A stretch of DNA of 64,000 nucleotides from Paragonimus westermani (GCA_008508345.1 QNGE01000123.1:313599-377598), one strand, 5' to 3'; positions 12,201 through 26,311 are shown, numbered from the stretch's first letter. Translations and numbers: made by a program. Notes: generated by a model not told the origin, from the letters alone.

Positions 12201-15200
12201 TTTCCCTAGTTACATGGGAAGTTGGACAGTATCCAAGATCCGTGCTCAGAAGTACTGGTTCTGGGAGCAGTAAGTATTGAAGAGCTTTGGGTCGATCAAA
12301 GCATTTCCTATCCTCTTTCCTTCCAAACAACCTGTAGATCCTAGTATTGTTCATTTGCACAATTTTGGAGAAATTATTTTGATAAGTTGCCTGCTAGAGT
12401 CAGTGAGTAGCATGTTTTTTAAAGAAGGGTTTGTAGCATGAAGAGCTTCTTGATAATGCCCACTTATTCACCATGGGTGCAACACAATTCAGAGGCCTCT
12501 GACAGAATAGCGTGCTCACACTCAGCCACGTTCATACCAATCAGGCTTCAGAAGATGCGATGCCCATCTTCTCAAAAAGGGCGTTTTTAACAACAGAGGC
12601 CGTTTTACCTCACTTGAAATGTACTACTCGTTATGGGGGGGGGCTTAATTCAAGTTCACTGGAACGGCATGGTTAATCAAACCGTCCAGATTGTGAGTGG
12701 TTCTAACTAGCCTTCAAAAAACAATGACACATCTCAGGTGGTATGTATAAAATTTTAAGCAAACTAGATGTATCAAACCTTTTTCCGGTCTGTCACATGA
12801 ACAAGAGGTATAAGACCAGAAATGTATACCCGGAAGAGCTTATAACTAATCACACATAATCTGTCGAAAATAGATAAACCTCAAGGCCTTCACAACGACC
12901 TTAATTCGGTTACTGATGACAATGCAACACTACTTTCTGGTTCCTTTTTTGACTTCATAAAACTTGCTGCCGGCAAATGAAGAGGCTCTTATGGAAACAC
13001 GATTGATAACTTGTTCGGTTACACCGTATCATTTGCAATGACGCACTTTTTGCAGTGTGAGTTAACTTTTTAGACGTCAAGCATTTCAGACTGGTAATGA
13101 GCAAAGTCCATCAAGTGTACTGTGTCTAAAGATTCAACTTTGATCACACAACAGCACATTCACGATGAACAGGCTAGATAGCCATTTTAACGGCTGACTA
13201 CAGCCGCGCGTCACGTAAATCGGAAAACTGAAAAGAGGTGAACTCATTCGAACAAGCAGATGTAGTTGCTGATTCGTCGGACTTCTGACACCTCTATTCT
13301 CTAGAATGAGGTTGGACTAATCTTGTTCCAGTTGTATCGGAAATTTTGAACTTAATAGAGGGAGCGTTTCATTTACTGGGTTAACAGATCAGGTAAGGTA
13401 CCACTACGGACAACCCCGATTCGTTGTCAAAATTAGACCACGTAGAATATTTTGCTTCATAAGAGGCCTACGTAACGAGCGTCACATTCCAGGATTGTTA
13501 TGAATAACCTGTCACAATCAATTTATCCTAAAAGAAACTTTGACAACACACTGTTCACCAAAGGAGTTTACTGTACTGAGTAGTAGGGGTTTTTAGTTTC
13601 GACATAAATTGAACCGATGTGGGTGTTTGTCTGTTACTTTAATTGTGACATTCCACAACTTACTTCCCCTTTTGTTTTATGCGTCTGTTCAATAAAGAGG
13701 TCAAGGTGTCCTTCGCTTTACTGAAAACACGGCGACATTTTCAGTCGCTTCAGCCTACCCTTGATAGGTTCGAACGTTTCATCAAACATTGTTCTGTGGT
13801 TATGACAACTATGAGGGACCCTGAACTTCAGCCTTGTATTACGCGAACGAGTAAGCTTGAACTGCACGCCGAACGCTGCGGCAAGATTGTCGTGGGTTTG
13901 ACTCGATTATGAAAAATATCGAATGAAAAGGCTGACAATCATTGAAAGCTTGTGCAAACCACTATCTGTTACTGGACTGTTGTGCACATGAGGTAGCACT
14001 GTGTTAGCGAACAAAACAGTTTGATCAGTCGACTACTTCCGAAGTTGTAAATACATTTGATAGTGAAATTTTCCCGCGCAGTGAGAGTGCTCAGTTAAGA
14101 CGAAGATTTTATGGGCCACCGTTGCGTGAATACACCACACATTTGGCACAATAAAATACGGTTGTGTATCCGATTATTTTAAAGCTTTCTCGGAATTTCA
14201 ATTACTGTTTTCCATCCCTCGTCAACCTGTGTTTCAAACTTGCATACACTTTTTGGAGAATGCTCCGCGGTAAAATATGAACAACTCAACACCGAAAAAT
14301 GACTAATGATGCAATCATGTCCACACTCTGAGCTGGATATCTTCGGCTGCTGAAATTGTGTGTAAATTGACGAATCGATAAACAGTGATATCTGCCAGAC
14401 GCAGTAGATCAAAATCTTCAATAAGGTTGTAAATTGAATCGCACAACTGAACGTTAAAGTCAAATACGTCAATTATCCACAAGAATTTTGTCGACCAAAA
14501 TAGTTTAGTCAATTGTTTAAATAGATCTCCTAACATTTAGTGAGTAAAGTCGAGCGGTATTTGCTGTCACGTATTCGGAAAGCGATATAAGGTCTCGTAA
14601 CAAAAGAATAGGGTCTGGTTGATGTTTCATTCATCAATGACGACTTGTGATCGATTACAGGTGATATGTTTGTTGATTCTTTAGAAAGGAAAATACAAAA
14701 TTTACTCACTAACGAGAGTGATAGAGTGGGTACACCGAATCAAACATGGCTGTTCCTTCTATATCACTCGGGAAATGTGAAACCCTGGAACCTCCATTAA
14801 TCTGTGAAGTCGCACTAGTCTCGTTGCAACCTGTGTTATCTGATTTATGCTCCTATAATAGAAACTGGGATAGTGTTTTTCAGTCTGTTCGTCGGAGTTT
14901 TCTCCATTTGGCTTCAGAATGAATTTCAAATTATCAAATAAACAGCAGCTCAACCGAAAGCCATATTGTTTCACCTTCTGTCAAACTATGTATGATGTAA
15001 CGCAAAAGTATTCATTGAACCTTTCGCAAAGAACATAGAACTTTATATAAATCTGTTGGAGTAAGTGAAAACTGCTGGAGTTAATATAGAGATTGGGTGG
15101 TCAAAAACCCTTGAAATGAGTCGGAGATATTAGGCAGTTGAGGATTTCCGTGAATGGTTAAACAGATGTTCATTCAAATCTACCGGAAACGATGTCATTG

Positions 15201-18200
15201 GAAATTTTCACCCAACTTGGGGGTTTTCCTTACATTAAACAGCCTCCTGTCGCTGGACAACAATTCAAAGTTCTTCCACTATTCACTCAAAAAACACTAG
15301 AAGGTATGATTTACCGGAGTGAGCTGTACAAGAAAAGGACACTTTCCAACATCATGAACAGCGGTTATCATTTGAAAAATAGTGTGCATCACGATCTTCA
15401 ATTCACTTAGAATGACAAATGCGTTGTACTTCGGTATTGACCACTGGCTTTCACCCGCGAAAGACGCTTCAATACCAATGAACCTAAATCATCTAAGTTT
15501 TCCGTACCCCACGTTATTTATGAGATTCATGAAAAAGAAACTTGTGTTCTTATAACGGGTCGCTCTTTACGGTGGTTCGTGATCGAACATCTCCAATTAC
15601 TAGTCGATTATACATTAAAAAATGGAACCAATGAATAGGTCAGTATTCAGACGGAAAACGGTAAATTATTCAGAGTGATTCTTGTTGATGGCAGGTCATG
15701 GTTTCGACCCACAAATTTCGGATTCCATTCAGCCATTTACTTTGGATATTAGAAACCATGATTGTAAGCTCACACTCTTATCGCTTGTATTCTGCGCTCG
15801 GTAATGGCCACATTCCAGCCACTTACAATTGTTCTATCTCGCACTCTTTGGTGCTTACATCCCGTCCTCCTTTAAAGGGGAGGTCAAGGTAAAAACGAAA
15901 TTATCATGCATTACGACCCGTGTTTTTGTTCTGATGGGACCCAGTGCTCCAATTAAATTTAATCATTCAGGGGAATCGCACCTTTTTGTTCCACCTCGAT
16001 AACCGCACTAAATAGATTGCCCAGAAGGGTCACCGTTTGGTTTGAGAATTTAGTTGTTCCGTTGTAGAGTGTGTAAAAACGTCAACTGATTCAGGAGATA
16101 GAATTTCTCAGTGGAATAACTCGGAAACTTAGCGCTGGAATCCATCAATTCTAACGCTATAAAGCAAAGTTATGTTAATGCAGTGCTACACGACAGATTC
16201 GATTACGATCCTGCCGCGAAATCTGTCATGGACAGCCAGACCTTAAACGGCATTAGCGAGTCCAAGTGTAAACTGCCACAGAAATCTCACCTGAAGATAC
16301 GCAAGGTTGCTATAAGACAACCGGATGTGTAGGCAACCAAGTCAACAGATGGCATTTATGCACGCACGTGGTTCAAGGTCATGCATATCGCCGATTCCAA
16401 TCCAGCGGGAATTCAAGGTTATTCACTTGAATCACTCAAGTTAACAAGTTTCTACCAATTCTCATCATTACTGTTAACAACTACCAACATCAATTAGTTG
16501 GTAAAATAGTTTTCATGTGGTATAGAGAACCATATTTGAGCTATAAACATGTTGCTGTCAAGGAGGAATGATAGAATAACTAACCAACACATACGTACGT
16601 CACTTCTGAACTCTGAGATTGTTGGGTGAACTCGCAGTTTTCCACGAACACAAATGTTCATCCATCTGGCTGTTTGTTCGAAACTTCTGTTCAAGCTATT
16701 GTGTTCTTTGACATGCTTGATCATGTGTGTGAAAAACTGTTTTTTCGTCGCCAGCTGGAACAGGCTTCAGTTAAAATATGCCCTACCGTCTTCGAGTACT
16801 CGTAGCTTAATTAAAAACCTGAGACCATAACACTTCAAAACAAGAAGGGCTCAAGCTGCTTCAATGCAAGTGTGCATCGTGGTACAAAACAAGGTTTCCA
16901 TTTAAGTCCACATCAAAGCAAGGAAAGTTATCCGATAATGAGATGGATGGTGGGTGTTGATATTCCTAGAGGATGTGTTATCTTTTTGCTTGATGATCAG
17001 CATTCCACATAATAGGGACCTCGGTGGATAAAAACTGCGCATAACCCGCACAAATTACTAATCTTTACCTCCAAGTGAATCCTTCCCCTAGCGTGCTCTT
17101 CACGGAGGCATTGAAAATGAGTTTCACTCGGTAGTTTTATTCCAAGCTCAAACATGAGAGGTTGGCGTATAGAATATTACTGCACTGACTTCAAACGCGA
17201 GTCATTTGCTCAGTTGGTTCAGTGTGGTTGACAGCACTAGCATTAACTAGAGGCCCTGACCAAGCCAGGCAAACACGAGGGAGGTTCAGTTTGCAACAGA
17301 CAAGGTCATCCAATATTCGGCCAAGAGGTAAATCTATTTCTTCCGCACAACCGGTTCACCATGGCTAAGTGAAAAATAGCTTTTAGGGCTTGAATTCAAC
17401 TGACTGCTACTGTCAGTATATTTCGGGATTGCTAGATAGTCTAACAGTCGCTAAATTAGTACACGCTCTGAACAGATGTTCCACTGATGCTGTGGGGGTG
17501 AAAAAGTCTATGTTGGTTTCAAAAGAGAAAATTAGGGTACTCCTGAAACAACTTTGTTAGTATAAAGTCACAATCACTCGAATGAAAATGTTGATTGAAC
17601 CAAAATTTATAGCAGGGGAACTCACTGAACAGGTTTCTCTGTTCACGATTCCAATCAGATTACTTCCACTGAAATTTCCACAAGTATATTTTGGATCGCA
17701 GAATCCTATGAAATATCACAGTCTTACCGTGCAGTCAGTACCAAGCGGACTGTGGGGTTAAATAAACCTGTTTTCTTAAGCGTTCGTACTTGACGCAATC
17801 TGTACACATGAACGCACGTGATTACTGCCATGTTTTCACCTAGACGGGTACACTTTTGCGATTGGATCCTATTGTCCCAACCTTAAATCCTATTGGCCAG
17901 GCTTCAGAAAGTGTGCAATCAGCCCGGTTTCTAAGGGCTCTCTTCTGCATTTTCCACCTGGGGAACGTTAAGGTGTGCACACACGCTTGCGTGGACACTC
18001 ACTCACATCCTCTAATATAAACACTATATCCCATTCGTGGTTTAAACAGCTAAGCCCTGTGCACATTGTATTAGAGATTTTTCGGTCAAGTCCAAATTTC
18101 TGGACGTGTGATCACGTTCATGATCCTGAATTTAAGTACCTGTATGTTGACGCCGATTGTAAGTTGCGTTCTTTCACTCATCTTCTCATGGCTTCGCTAA

Positions 18201-19290
18201 TGGTTCCCAGGTTGTGTGATGTGTAGACCAACCACGCAGCTAGAAACCAAAACCGTCATATTCTTCACTCCAATCCTATATATACAACATACCTGGAGTG
18301 AGTGTGCATGTGTATGTGTGTTTGGACACGCTGGATTGCAGTAACTCAGAACCGATCTGGGGCTCAATGAAGTACCCTTTTTGGTGGGTTTATGCCATGA
18401 TCCTTCTCAAAACACATGTCTTTCAACTCTAAATAACAAAACCGGTACCACCTATTTTGTGATCAGATACATTTATCGGACGAAAGCATCTGTGACACAT
18501 TTTAATTACGTATTATTGTAGATATTCACAAAGACTATTGGACAATAACTTCGCATCCAAAAGGGAATTATGCACCCTTTTTTGTACACAGAAATTCCGA
18601 CTGTTCATACATCTGAGTAAATTAGACAGAACACGTACTGTAGAGTTATCCTCCGGTTGTGAGGCAAAGCAAGTTGTCAAGTATAAACCAATGCACGCAA
18701 CGGGTTTTTTACCTCATTAAAGCTCCAACAATCAAAAACGACATTCTATCGACAGTCAAGTTTCCGAAAAGAATACAGGAAGCTTCTGACCTTACAAACT
18801 GAACACATCTATTTTCGGCTTCCGGTTCATCTCTGGATACAGTAACTTGACCAATTCTTAAAAAGTTAGTGTGTATCTCAAATTCGAATCACTGCTGGCA
18901 TTGGTACCAGCCAAAAAGCTGATTGCAGACAACCAAAACAATTTACGAATGACAAATAATGTCTACAAATTTTTGCAGGAATTCGTTGTGCAGACGGCTG
19001 TTGATGTGACAGACCATATGTTGTCGGGGCGTAAATGAGAAAGTTGAACGAATGGAAAACAGATTTAATGCATCCACTATGCACAAAGCAAAAAACGACT
19101 TACATTGTATGTCAGCAATTGCCTTAACAACCTCAGACATACAATAGTTGGGCTAATTTTTGAATAAATGTTCGTGAACTCTACGATCCGGAATAGCTTA
19201 TATAGGTGTATTACACATTGCAATGGAATAAACCGGATGTCTAGAATTCATGCTTTACGCTTAAACGAAGTTGTGCTTGACCCCCCAACT
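9246..19290. other. No convincing gene over about 10 kb
   Basis: Stop-rich intergenic or intronic sequence. The best isolated frames are a minus-strand ATG frame at 14315-14536 (74 codons including stop, rich in D/F/I/L), a plus-strand ATG frame at 15192 that could end at a GTATGA donor near 15304, a plus-strand frame at 13679-13912 and a plus-strand frame at 17975-18226. None has a second exon with matching phase, so they are not called. A G9 run lies near 12636. Confidence 0.45.
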
Positions 19291-19294
19291 TGTC

Positions 19295-19472
19295 TCAAAC
19301 ACACGAAACACCATTCTTAACAGTTTTCCAAGGCCATAAAGTGAGGTTTCGGCGATTCTGATTGTCGCATGCTTTTTGATACCGCTGAGAAAATAACATT
19401 TCTAATGTCAACAGTTTTCCTTGTACTGAAAGTAGCCAAGGCACAATTTCATTGTGAATCCTTGAAAACTTA
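19295..19472 (-). CDS. Candidate last coding exon, product unknown
   Basis: On the minus strand an acceptor (CATCAAATATGCAG) leads into a frame of 58 codons ending at TGA. One exon base completes a codon, so the previous exon should end in phase 2. The peptide starts KFSRIHNEIVPWLLSVQG and ends in a basic, Trp-containing stretch; it looks helical and soluble. No domain recognised. It would converge with the plus-strand exons from 19986 onward. A chance ORF cannot be excluded. Confidence 0.25.
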
Positions 19473-19985
19473 CTGCATATTTGATGAAACGCCAAGATAA
19501 TTTGCAAGTTGTCACCTCAGAAGACTCACATACATACACTGTTTCTACTTGATTAATTTGACTTTAGTAATAATGAGACCAGTAAGTGGAGATTGTGGTC
19601 CATCTGGGTATTACTGACCGATAAATAGAATTTGTGAATTAATCAGTATGACTAGCAAATAAGATACACTCAGCGTTATAACACAAATGTAAGTCTCAAC
19701 AACACAGCAATAGTTGAGGATGATGGCTAAAAAGGAACTCATTTTTTTCTGCTTAGGTTTAGTGAGAAGGATAGGTGAAAAGTGCACTTAAAGTGTTAGG
19801 GACAACGAAAGAATCTTACCGCTTCCGAAAGTTCACACGGTTTATCATCATCACAACTGATAAGAAGGTAATCCCGTTTCAAACTAACGTCCTTTAAATA
19901 TCTCGTTACTTATCTGAGTAAAGTTGTCACTAGCTGTTGTGCAGCCAGTTGGCCAGTTGACAGATTGCTAACATTTCCACCACAG

Positions 19986-20096
19986 ACTGATATTAATCTC
20001 ATTAGCCACAACTGCCATATTACTACCTTGAATAATTGTTCCACACTTGTAGTAACCTGGCCGCCAAAATTACGGCGGACTGTCCGCTGCCGTGAA
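19986..20096 (+). CDS. Candidate internal exon, Cys-containing
   Basis: A 111-nt segment with a good acceptor (AACATTTCCACCACAG) and a consensus donor (GTGAA|GTAAGTT), open in a phase 0/0 frame of 37 codons. It contains C at codons 10, 18 and 36 and a TLVVTWPPKLRRTV segment, suggestive of an extracellular module, but no family is recognised. The minus strand is also open here (19910-20170), so strand is not certain; the splice signals favour plus. The next plus-strand exon (20807) needs phase 2, so an exon between them would be missing from this model. Confidence 0.32.
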
Positions 20097-20806
20097 GTAA
20101 GTTTATCTCGTTCTTCGTATTGCTTGTTACTGAATTTGGTATCTATTGAGCAATTAACCGTATTGAGCAAGCGGTTTTAATTTTGCCTTCAAAAGAGTTT
20201 TTCGAACGCTACTTATGTTTTCATACTTCAAAACGCAGATCAGTTCAGAAAAATGTGATCACTGTCATGTGTAACTATTGGTTGCTGTGGTTTTCGTTCA
20301 CTAATTTCGGAAGCTGGAACATACTGTTCAAACTTCACGTGGAAACCATCGGTATCTAACTTGCCTCAATTTTTCCACGAGCATGGAACATTGGTATTTT
20401 TTACGGCCGTTGTTAAGTTGTCAAGATGTTCTAGTAGACCACGAGATAGGAGTCGATTTTATGAGTTGTCCAGTCTTTCACGTGTATTTCAGTCATAAAT
20501 ATGGCCGAATCGTTTATCTATAACATGAAACGGCATATAAAAAAGGCCAGATGATTAATCTGCCGAACGACGTGACTCACACCTTCTGACTTTATGGTCA
20601 GGACGAAAGACGATAACTACGTGATTTGCGTTGCGCAGGAAAGTTGCTTCGATTAACTCGGATGGATTGTGTATACTAAACGCCGTTGATAATTAAAATG
20701 AGGCTGAAAATTGCTAGTTAAGTTCTATGACACTTAGAAGCGGATAACTTCATTGGGTATTCTTATGCATAATTTTTACCTATAAGTGATTAACGGTAGT
20801 TTTCAG

Positions 20807-21097
20807 TGTCTGTATGCTAGACCTTATGGGAATTAAAAATATCAAACCACCCTGCCCACGTCAAATAATGTTGACAAGAGCAAGAAAATGTGTTGAAGGA
20901 TGCCCGACATTTTGTTCTGCAGCGTCAGTTACTAATTGTGATGGGAACGTACGTCATAGAACATTACTTCCAAAAATTACAAAACTTTCAGCGTTATTTT
21001 TTAAGGTATTATCATACCTTGTTCACAATTTGATGCACACTGCACATTCTTTTAGACGTCGCCCTTGAGTCTCACCTTCAAGATGCCCTTGAAGTAG
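20807..21097 (+). CDS. Candidate two last exons of a Cys-rich protein
   Basis: Exon 20807-20948 starts after a TAGTTTTCAG acceptor and ends at a GTACGT donor in phase 0. Exon 21056-21097 starts after CACATTCTTTTAG in phase 0 and gives 13 residues plus TAG. The 107-nt intron is typical in size for short animal introns. The first exon has cysteines in CPRQ..KCVEGCPTFC..TNC order, i.e. six cysteines in about 45 residues, which suggests a secreted or disulfide-rich protein. The entry needs two bases from an upstream exon. Family unknown. Confidence 0.35.
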
Positions 21098-24000
21098 AGT
21101 GACTGAATGTTGGTTACGATGGTATCATTGGCATCCACGTGTGAAATATTTATCACACAGAGACAATTTTTTGTCTGGTTAATCCGCAAATGACTTAAAC
21201 AGTTATGGTGCTCATTTGTGACTTGTCACACTTTTCCTGAAACCCTGGGTGTATGTTGATTTATCCAGTTGGAATAAAACATGAAACCATTAGCGTTAGA
21301 TCCTCGTTATCAGCATGTCACATGACGTTTGGTAAATACCGTTCCTACATCAGACCAACGTTCCGTCCAACTCAGTATGACCTAATCAAGCTCCGCGTGC
21401 CTTTTCTCTGTAGACAAGGTTTGCAGACCCACGTGAATAGGGAAAGTAGCAAATCTGGGTTAGTCACAATACTTTTATGGGACAGTAGACGAGTTGAGAT
21501 TCAAGGGTGGGCCAATCACTAGACGAATAGACATCCAAAAAAATACAAGTCTACAGAGATTCAGCCTGTGCGTGAACTGCTCTCTGGTCAACTGGAAGGA
21601 TTGGGTTGATATTGCTAGATCACAACACCAAAGGTCTAATCAACAAGAACTCGCTGCAAGGAACAATCGGCAGGATTAATGTCTATGCTGAAAAGGTATG
21701 TTTGGTTAAACAGAGAAGACCCATACATAAGTCTAAGTGACCTCACAAAGAAAATAACGATGTAACAAGCATAATGCTCCACGATTTCACGCTACTGTGT
21801 GGTCCAAATGTGTAGACTGATTGAAACGTGACACTCAAATGGGTTGCGATAAAACATGTTTGTTGGGTTGGTGGGGAAATCAGTTCCTGGCGTGTAAGAT
21901 AAAATGCAACCTGGATTTCGAGGCTGAGAAGCAAGCGCTTGTATGTAAAATCTTAGTGAAACGAAAGAGACAGTCAATTCGGTTTTGTGCCTGGTTCTAG
22001 CTCACTATCCAGTTTTGACAGGCCCAGCACATACGAATTGCTCACAGGTGTGCAGGAAACTGCCTGTCCAGTTCACTTGTGTGTCGCACATGTCGGACGA
22101 CAGTTTCCAACGTATCTGAAACAAAACTGTGGGGTATCCTGTGTATTAGACGTTGTCAGCATATTCAATGCTGATGTCGTGGTATTATTTAATACTATGG
22201 TTGTCGAACAAATCAAAAAATTCTCTCAGTTTTAAACCGGTTAGAAAAACGATTTTGTAAAGGAAGACTATAAGGACAAACCATACAGAAATTTCGTATA
22301 CCACCCTAAATTTGGACCTAAATTTATACCAAAAATTAACAGCTCAATAAAGATAGGATTGTTAGAAAAATCGAAAAATGTTTCTCTCTAGTCACCGTAG
22401 ATCGAATTTCTGTGCGCGTTGGACAATCTGTGAAAAATTCACTTTCTGGTAATGGAACCCACGTTTCATTATGTTTTAACTTACGAATGACTGAAGCAGT
22501 ACCAACCGTGCTCGATGACTGGCTAGATATTACAATTCAGTGTATCAGATTAACTCAGTATATTGTGTTCGGCTGACCTGACCAGGCTAGTATGTTCGAT
22601 ATTTTCTCGCTCAGCTCGGAGGCACGAATTTTTACTAACGTAAGACAAGTCCAGGTGCCGACACATATTTTCATTAGTCAACAGAAGAGAAGACATCGCA
22701 CGACGATGTCTCGAATACAATTTCTAAAGTAGTCTGAGGTAAGAATTTAAGACTGCTGATTACCGGCCATCTTTTTTATTCATTCCACTCCCGTCTGCAT
22801 TCACTTTAAACGGTTGATCAAGCGTCAAATTTCAATATTCGTACAATAAGTTTGAAACACATTGATTATACTTCTGCTGCATACTTTTACTATGTGTACT
22901 GCATAAACACACAGTTATTAAGCAAAGCACTTTTCGACGGAGCCGATTAGATTTGCATAGATGTTTGTTTATCATGAAAAAATATTTCCTTGAGTCAAAA
23001 TTCTTGATCATTTTGAAGATATTCAGAACATAGAGAAACTCGGAAGAATCTTTCCACATCCAGTTTGTTCGAAGGCCGATTGTGCAAGCACGCGAACCCT
23101 ATACTCTACCGTCACATAGTTTGGCTACTACTAACTGAGGTATCCTGATTATGCAAACACGTGATGGAAGTCACTTTACAGCGTTCCATGCAGGAACGTT
23201 TACACGGATACAACTAATCAATGTTAGTGGATGGCTGGACGTTTCATCAGAAGTTGGTGTGATTAAGCTACAAAAGTAGTAACAGAATCAGCCACATCGA
23301 CTGTGCGATCCAAACTGACAGGTGGCCATAGCATCGGTCAAGACAACTCCGTCACTGTGATATTAAATAAAGTCAACTGCAAGCAAATCATGCTAGACTG
23401 TTATCTTTCACATCCTCAGCTAGTTACATGTGACCCTCGTATTTGTGTAGTATGAAGCAGATGACTGATATGCTTTTACTGTGTGGCAGATGAGGTGAAA
23501 CCAAAATGCAGTCATAATACGGGTCGTTAATTTGTTCAAGGTAACTGATTACAGATAACTCAATATTCTCTGATAAAGTGGTATATTGAATGACAGCAAA
23601 ACTAATTGCATACATTAGTGATCATGGAAGGTATAAAATCGACCCCCAAGGTTTCACTTATACACGAATATCTTAAGATCACCTTTCTGGACAATCCTTC
23701 ATAATGTCAACTATGTCTTGAATTTCCATCACTGCTTCTCTTCTCATATCCAGTTAGTAAGCTAGTCAAATACGTCAAGCGTGTCAAAATTTAATTCATC
23801 CGATTTGGCATAAGACATCCGAAAAAGACTTCACATTCCAGTTTTGAAACTACTGATGAGTTCGTGTACTGTAGAACAAGGTTAGCAGAGAAATGAATGT
23901 GGTCAAGGCTTGCAAGAAAAATGGGCAGATTTAAACCTTTTTCGCATAAAAAGCCATTCTATGTTGTAAATATTTGCGCTGGCAGAATAAATACTTCCAG

Positions 24001-24366
24001 TTCACTTACTTACATCGAAACACCTGATTGTCCATCGCTTTGTCGAAACCCCATCAGGTATAATCGGTTTATCCTACTTGAATGCTCAATCCCGTTTTTT
24101 GCAACGTCCAGTTTGTCTGGACGTTTTTCTCTGTGAAACAGCAGCTAATTAGCTAAGTTCAATAGGTACTCTTGCAAAAAGTATTTCTCGGTTAAGTCGA
24201 AGTTAGGAGAACCATTTAGATTATCAAGTAACGCACTGATTACTAGCATATAATCGGGACATTGGTTTTCTAGAAACAACTTCGCTCACAATTGCTTACA
24301 GTGTGTGTATTCGACTAACACGAGGCAGTAGTGTTGTTTCTATTGAACACTCTTGAGTTCGAATAG
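21098..24366. other. No convincing gene; one perfect hairpin
   Basis: Short frames at 21253-21522 and 21987-22235 (plus) lack partner exons. A perfect 9-bp inverted repeat followed by a T tract is present at 24103-24130. Confidence 0.45.
24103..24130. repeat. Perfect 9-bp inverted repeat with T tract
   Basis: AACGTCCAG at 24103 and its exact complement CTGGACGTT at 24117 are separated by a 5-base loop (TTTGT), and a run of T follows. It resembles an intrinsic terminator or an RNA hairpin, but in this eukaryotic context no function can be assigned. Confidence 0.7.
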
Positions 24367-24437
24367 GAGATTAGTGGCACGGTGGTCCACACAATTGTTC
24401 TACACGGAAGTGAACGAAGGTTCATATTTTACCTATG
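24367..24437 (+). repeat. Degenerate tRNA-like SINE head
   Basis: The first 33 bases align without gaps to the SINE head at 9030: about 22 identical, and 10 of the 11 differences are transitions, as expected of an old copy decayed by deamination. An A-box-like TGGCACGGTGG lies at 24375 and a weak B-box-like GGTTCATATTT at 24419, again 44 bases apart. No body domain is seen downstream. Confidence 0.35.
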
Positions 24438-26311
24438 ACATAAACACTGTGAACTAGCAGTAACGAAAACCAAACTCCAGTCCATTTGTTTATATCTGGG
24501 GAAATGGGTTACAGAATCCTCCTGACAACGAGAGGAAGCAGTAGTGATCAGTTTTCTTGAACCAACTCTCCTATCATGAATCACTTATGTCCAACCTGAA
24601 TAATTTTCTGTCCTGTCGATTTCGCTAGATCACAACGCAAACAAAGTTTGTGTATACACTTAATTATAACTTGTCCGGAGACCGAGTCAGTACACAGTGC
24701 AGAGATGACCGAATTGCTTTGTACTGGGTTATATGGCCCTGTAAATTGCGTTTGACTTCCAATTTCCTCGCTTTGTTTCGACGTAGGCAAAAAAGTTGGA
24801 CAGACAGCTAAACTTTGTTCTCTTGATTTGATCGCTAATCAAGGGTATATCAGGCTTCCCCAATTAATCGATAAGATCCATGTCGGCTATTATATTGCAC
24901 TGAACATTTTCAGAGGAGACATGAACACAGGGACCTTGCAAGCTCGTGTGCACAACTAGACATATCATTCTATCGCTCATCGTTCGGATAGTGACAATCT
25001 CTTCTAGACCGTATTCTGACGTAAACGAGGGAAAGAAGCTTGCTGCCCAAATTTCCGATTTGCCATCGATGTATTGCATGACAGTGTATCATTTTCTAAA
25101 CTCAATTCTAATCAATCTGTAAACAATTCTCCATTATTTAGCTGGGTATAGAACAAAAGAGAATTTCTAGTTTTCACTAGCCAGGATGGTAATTTTAAAA
25201 ACTTTCAGGTTGTTAGATGCGCCGACCGTAATTTATTGTGACAATCGGAAAGGAATAATATCAGAAAGGGGTTCAAATTGCAAGGAATACTGACTGTGAG
25301 AAATAATTTCTAACTAATTAGCTCAGATTGATTGTTTAAGCAATTGGTTGTTTACTCATTTTGGTATTTCGATTGTAAATATTTTACAACTAAATCAAGT
25401 GATACGACTCGTGTCTTGGCCGGAAATTGTTGATCAACTCCTATCTGTTTATGATGTAAACTGCTAATCTGAAGACATTAGCCATGAAAAGTAAACCCAA
25501 TTTATCTATCGGTTTTTGTTTACCCTGTAGCTATCAAAATTTCAAGCTGAACAGTGTCCAGACTGATTACACTTTTGCATTCGGGAATTCTATCCAGCCT
25601 GGCTATTTCGTAAAGAAGTACAAGGTGGAGTCTTGCGTTTTCTACAGCTGGCCAGAAGTGTATGCACACACATGAATGAATACGGGTATCGTACAGATTA
25701 AAACTGACCAAATTCCAGACTGTCCAACATATGCTGAAATTATAAAGTTTGCGGTGCTTATTCAGCCTTAAGAATGAGCAGTCCTTAAAGAATTTGAGGG
25801 TTTACCTTAGACAACCAACTTTCCTGGACTTCTCAGGTTCGTCTTATGAGGTATTAAATCCTTGACCTTATTCAATCTAGTGAAGTAATTGAGAGTGATA
25901 TGCGAAGTTCCATATCAGTGAGAAACTTGATCAACGTTAAATGATGTATGCACATTTATTACATATGTGTATCCTTTATCCCCCCCTCTAAGACACAATT
26001 AATGTTAATGGTAAGTGACTATTGCTGGGAGATGTTTCTACTAGAAGGGAGGCTGCTTTGAAATTATGCCTACTTCTAACAATATTTTGAACACGCCTCT
26101 TCAGTTCAGATAAAAATATACAGTGTAATACCGTAAAATATTTTGGGCAAAATGTCTCATCTAACCTTTTATTCACCTCAAGGAATTGTTGGTTTTAATG
26201 TAAGTCAGCTTCCGTTGGTAGAACAATAATGTTTGAATATAATACGAATTAACATGAATCAACAGAAAACTTGAGAGCTTGTTTTGATGTCAAGTGGGCA
26301 TCTCTTTTTGT
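24438..26311. other. No convincing gene; two minus-strand frames
   Basis: Minus-strand frames at 24581-24790 (Cys-containing, with IIKCIHKLCLRCD) and 24864-25079 have protein-like composition but no good acceptors, so they are not called as exons. The rest is stop-rich. Confidence 0.35.

Noticed and set aside
17211..17300. TTGCTCAGTTGG with a downstream GGTTCAGTTTG, resembling a tRNA or SINE head
   Set aside because: The A-box and B-box candidates are about 75 bases apart, too far for a tRNA-like unit, and no arm pairs.
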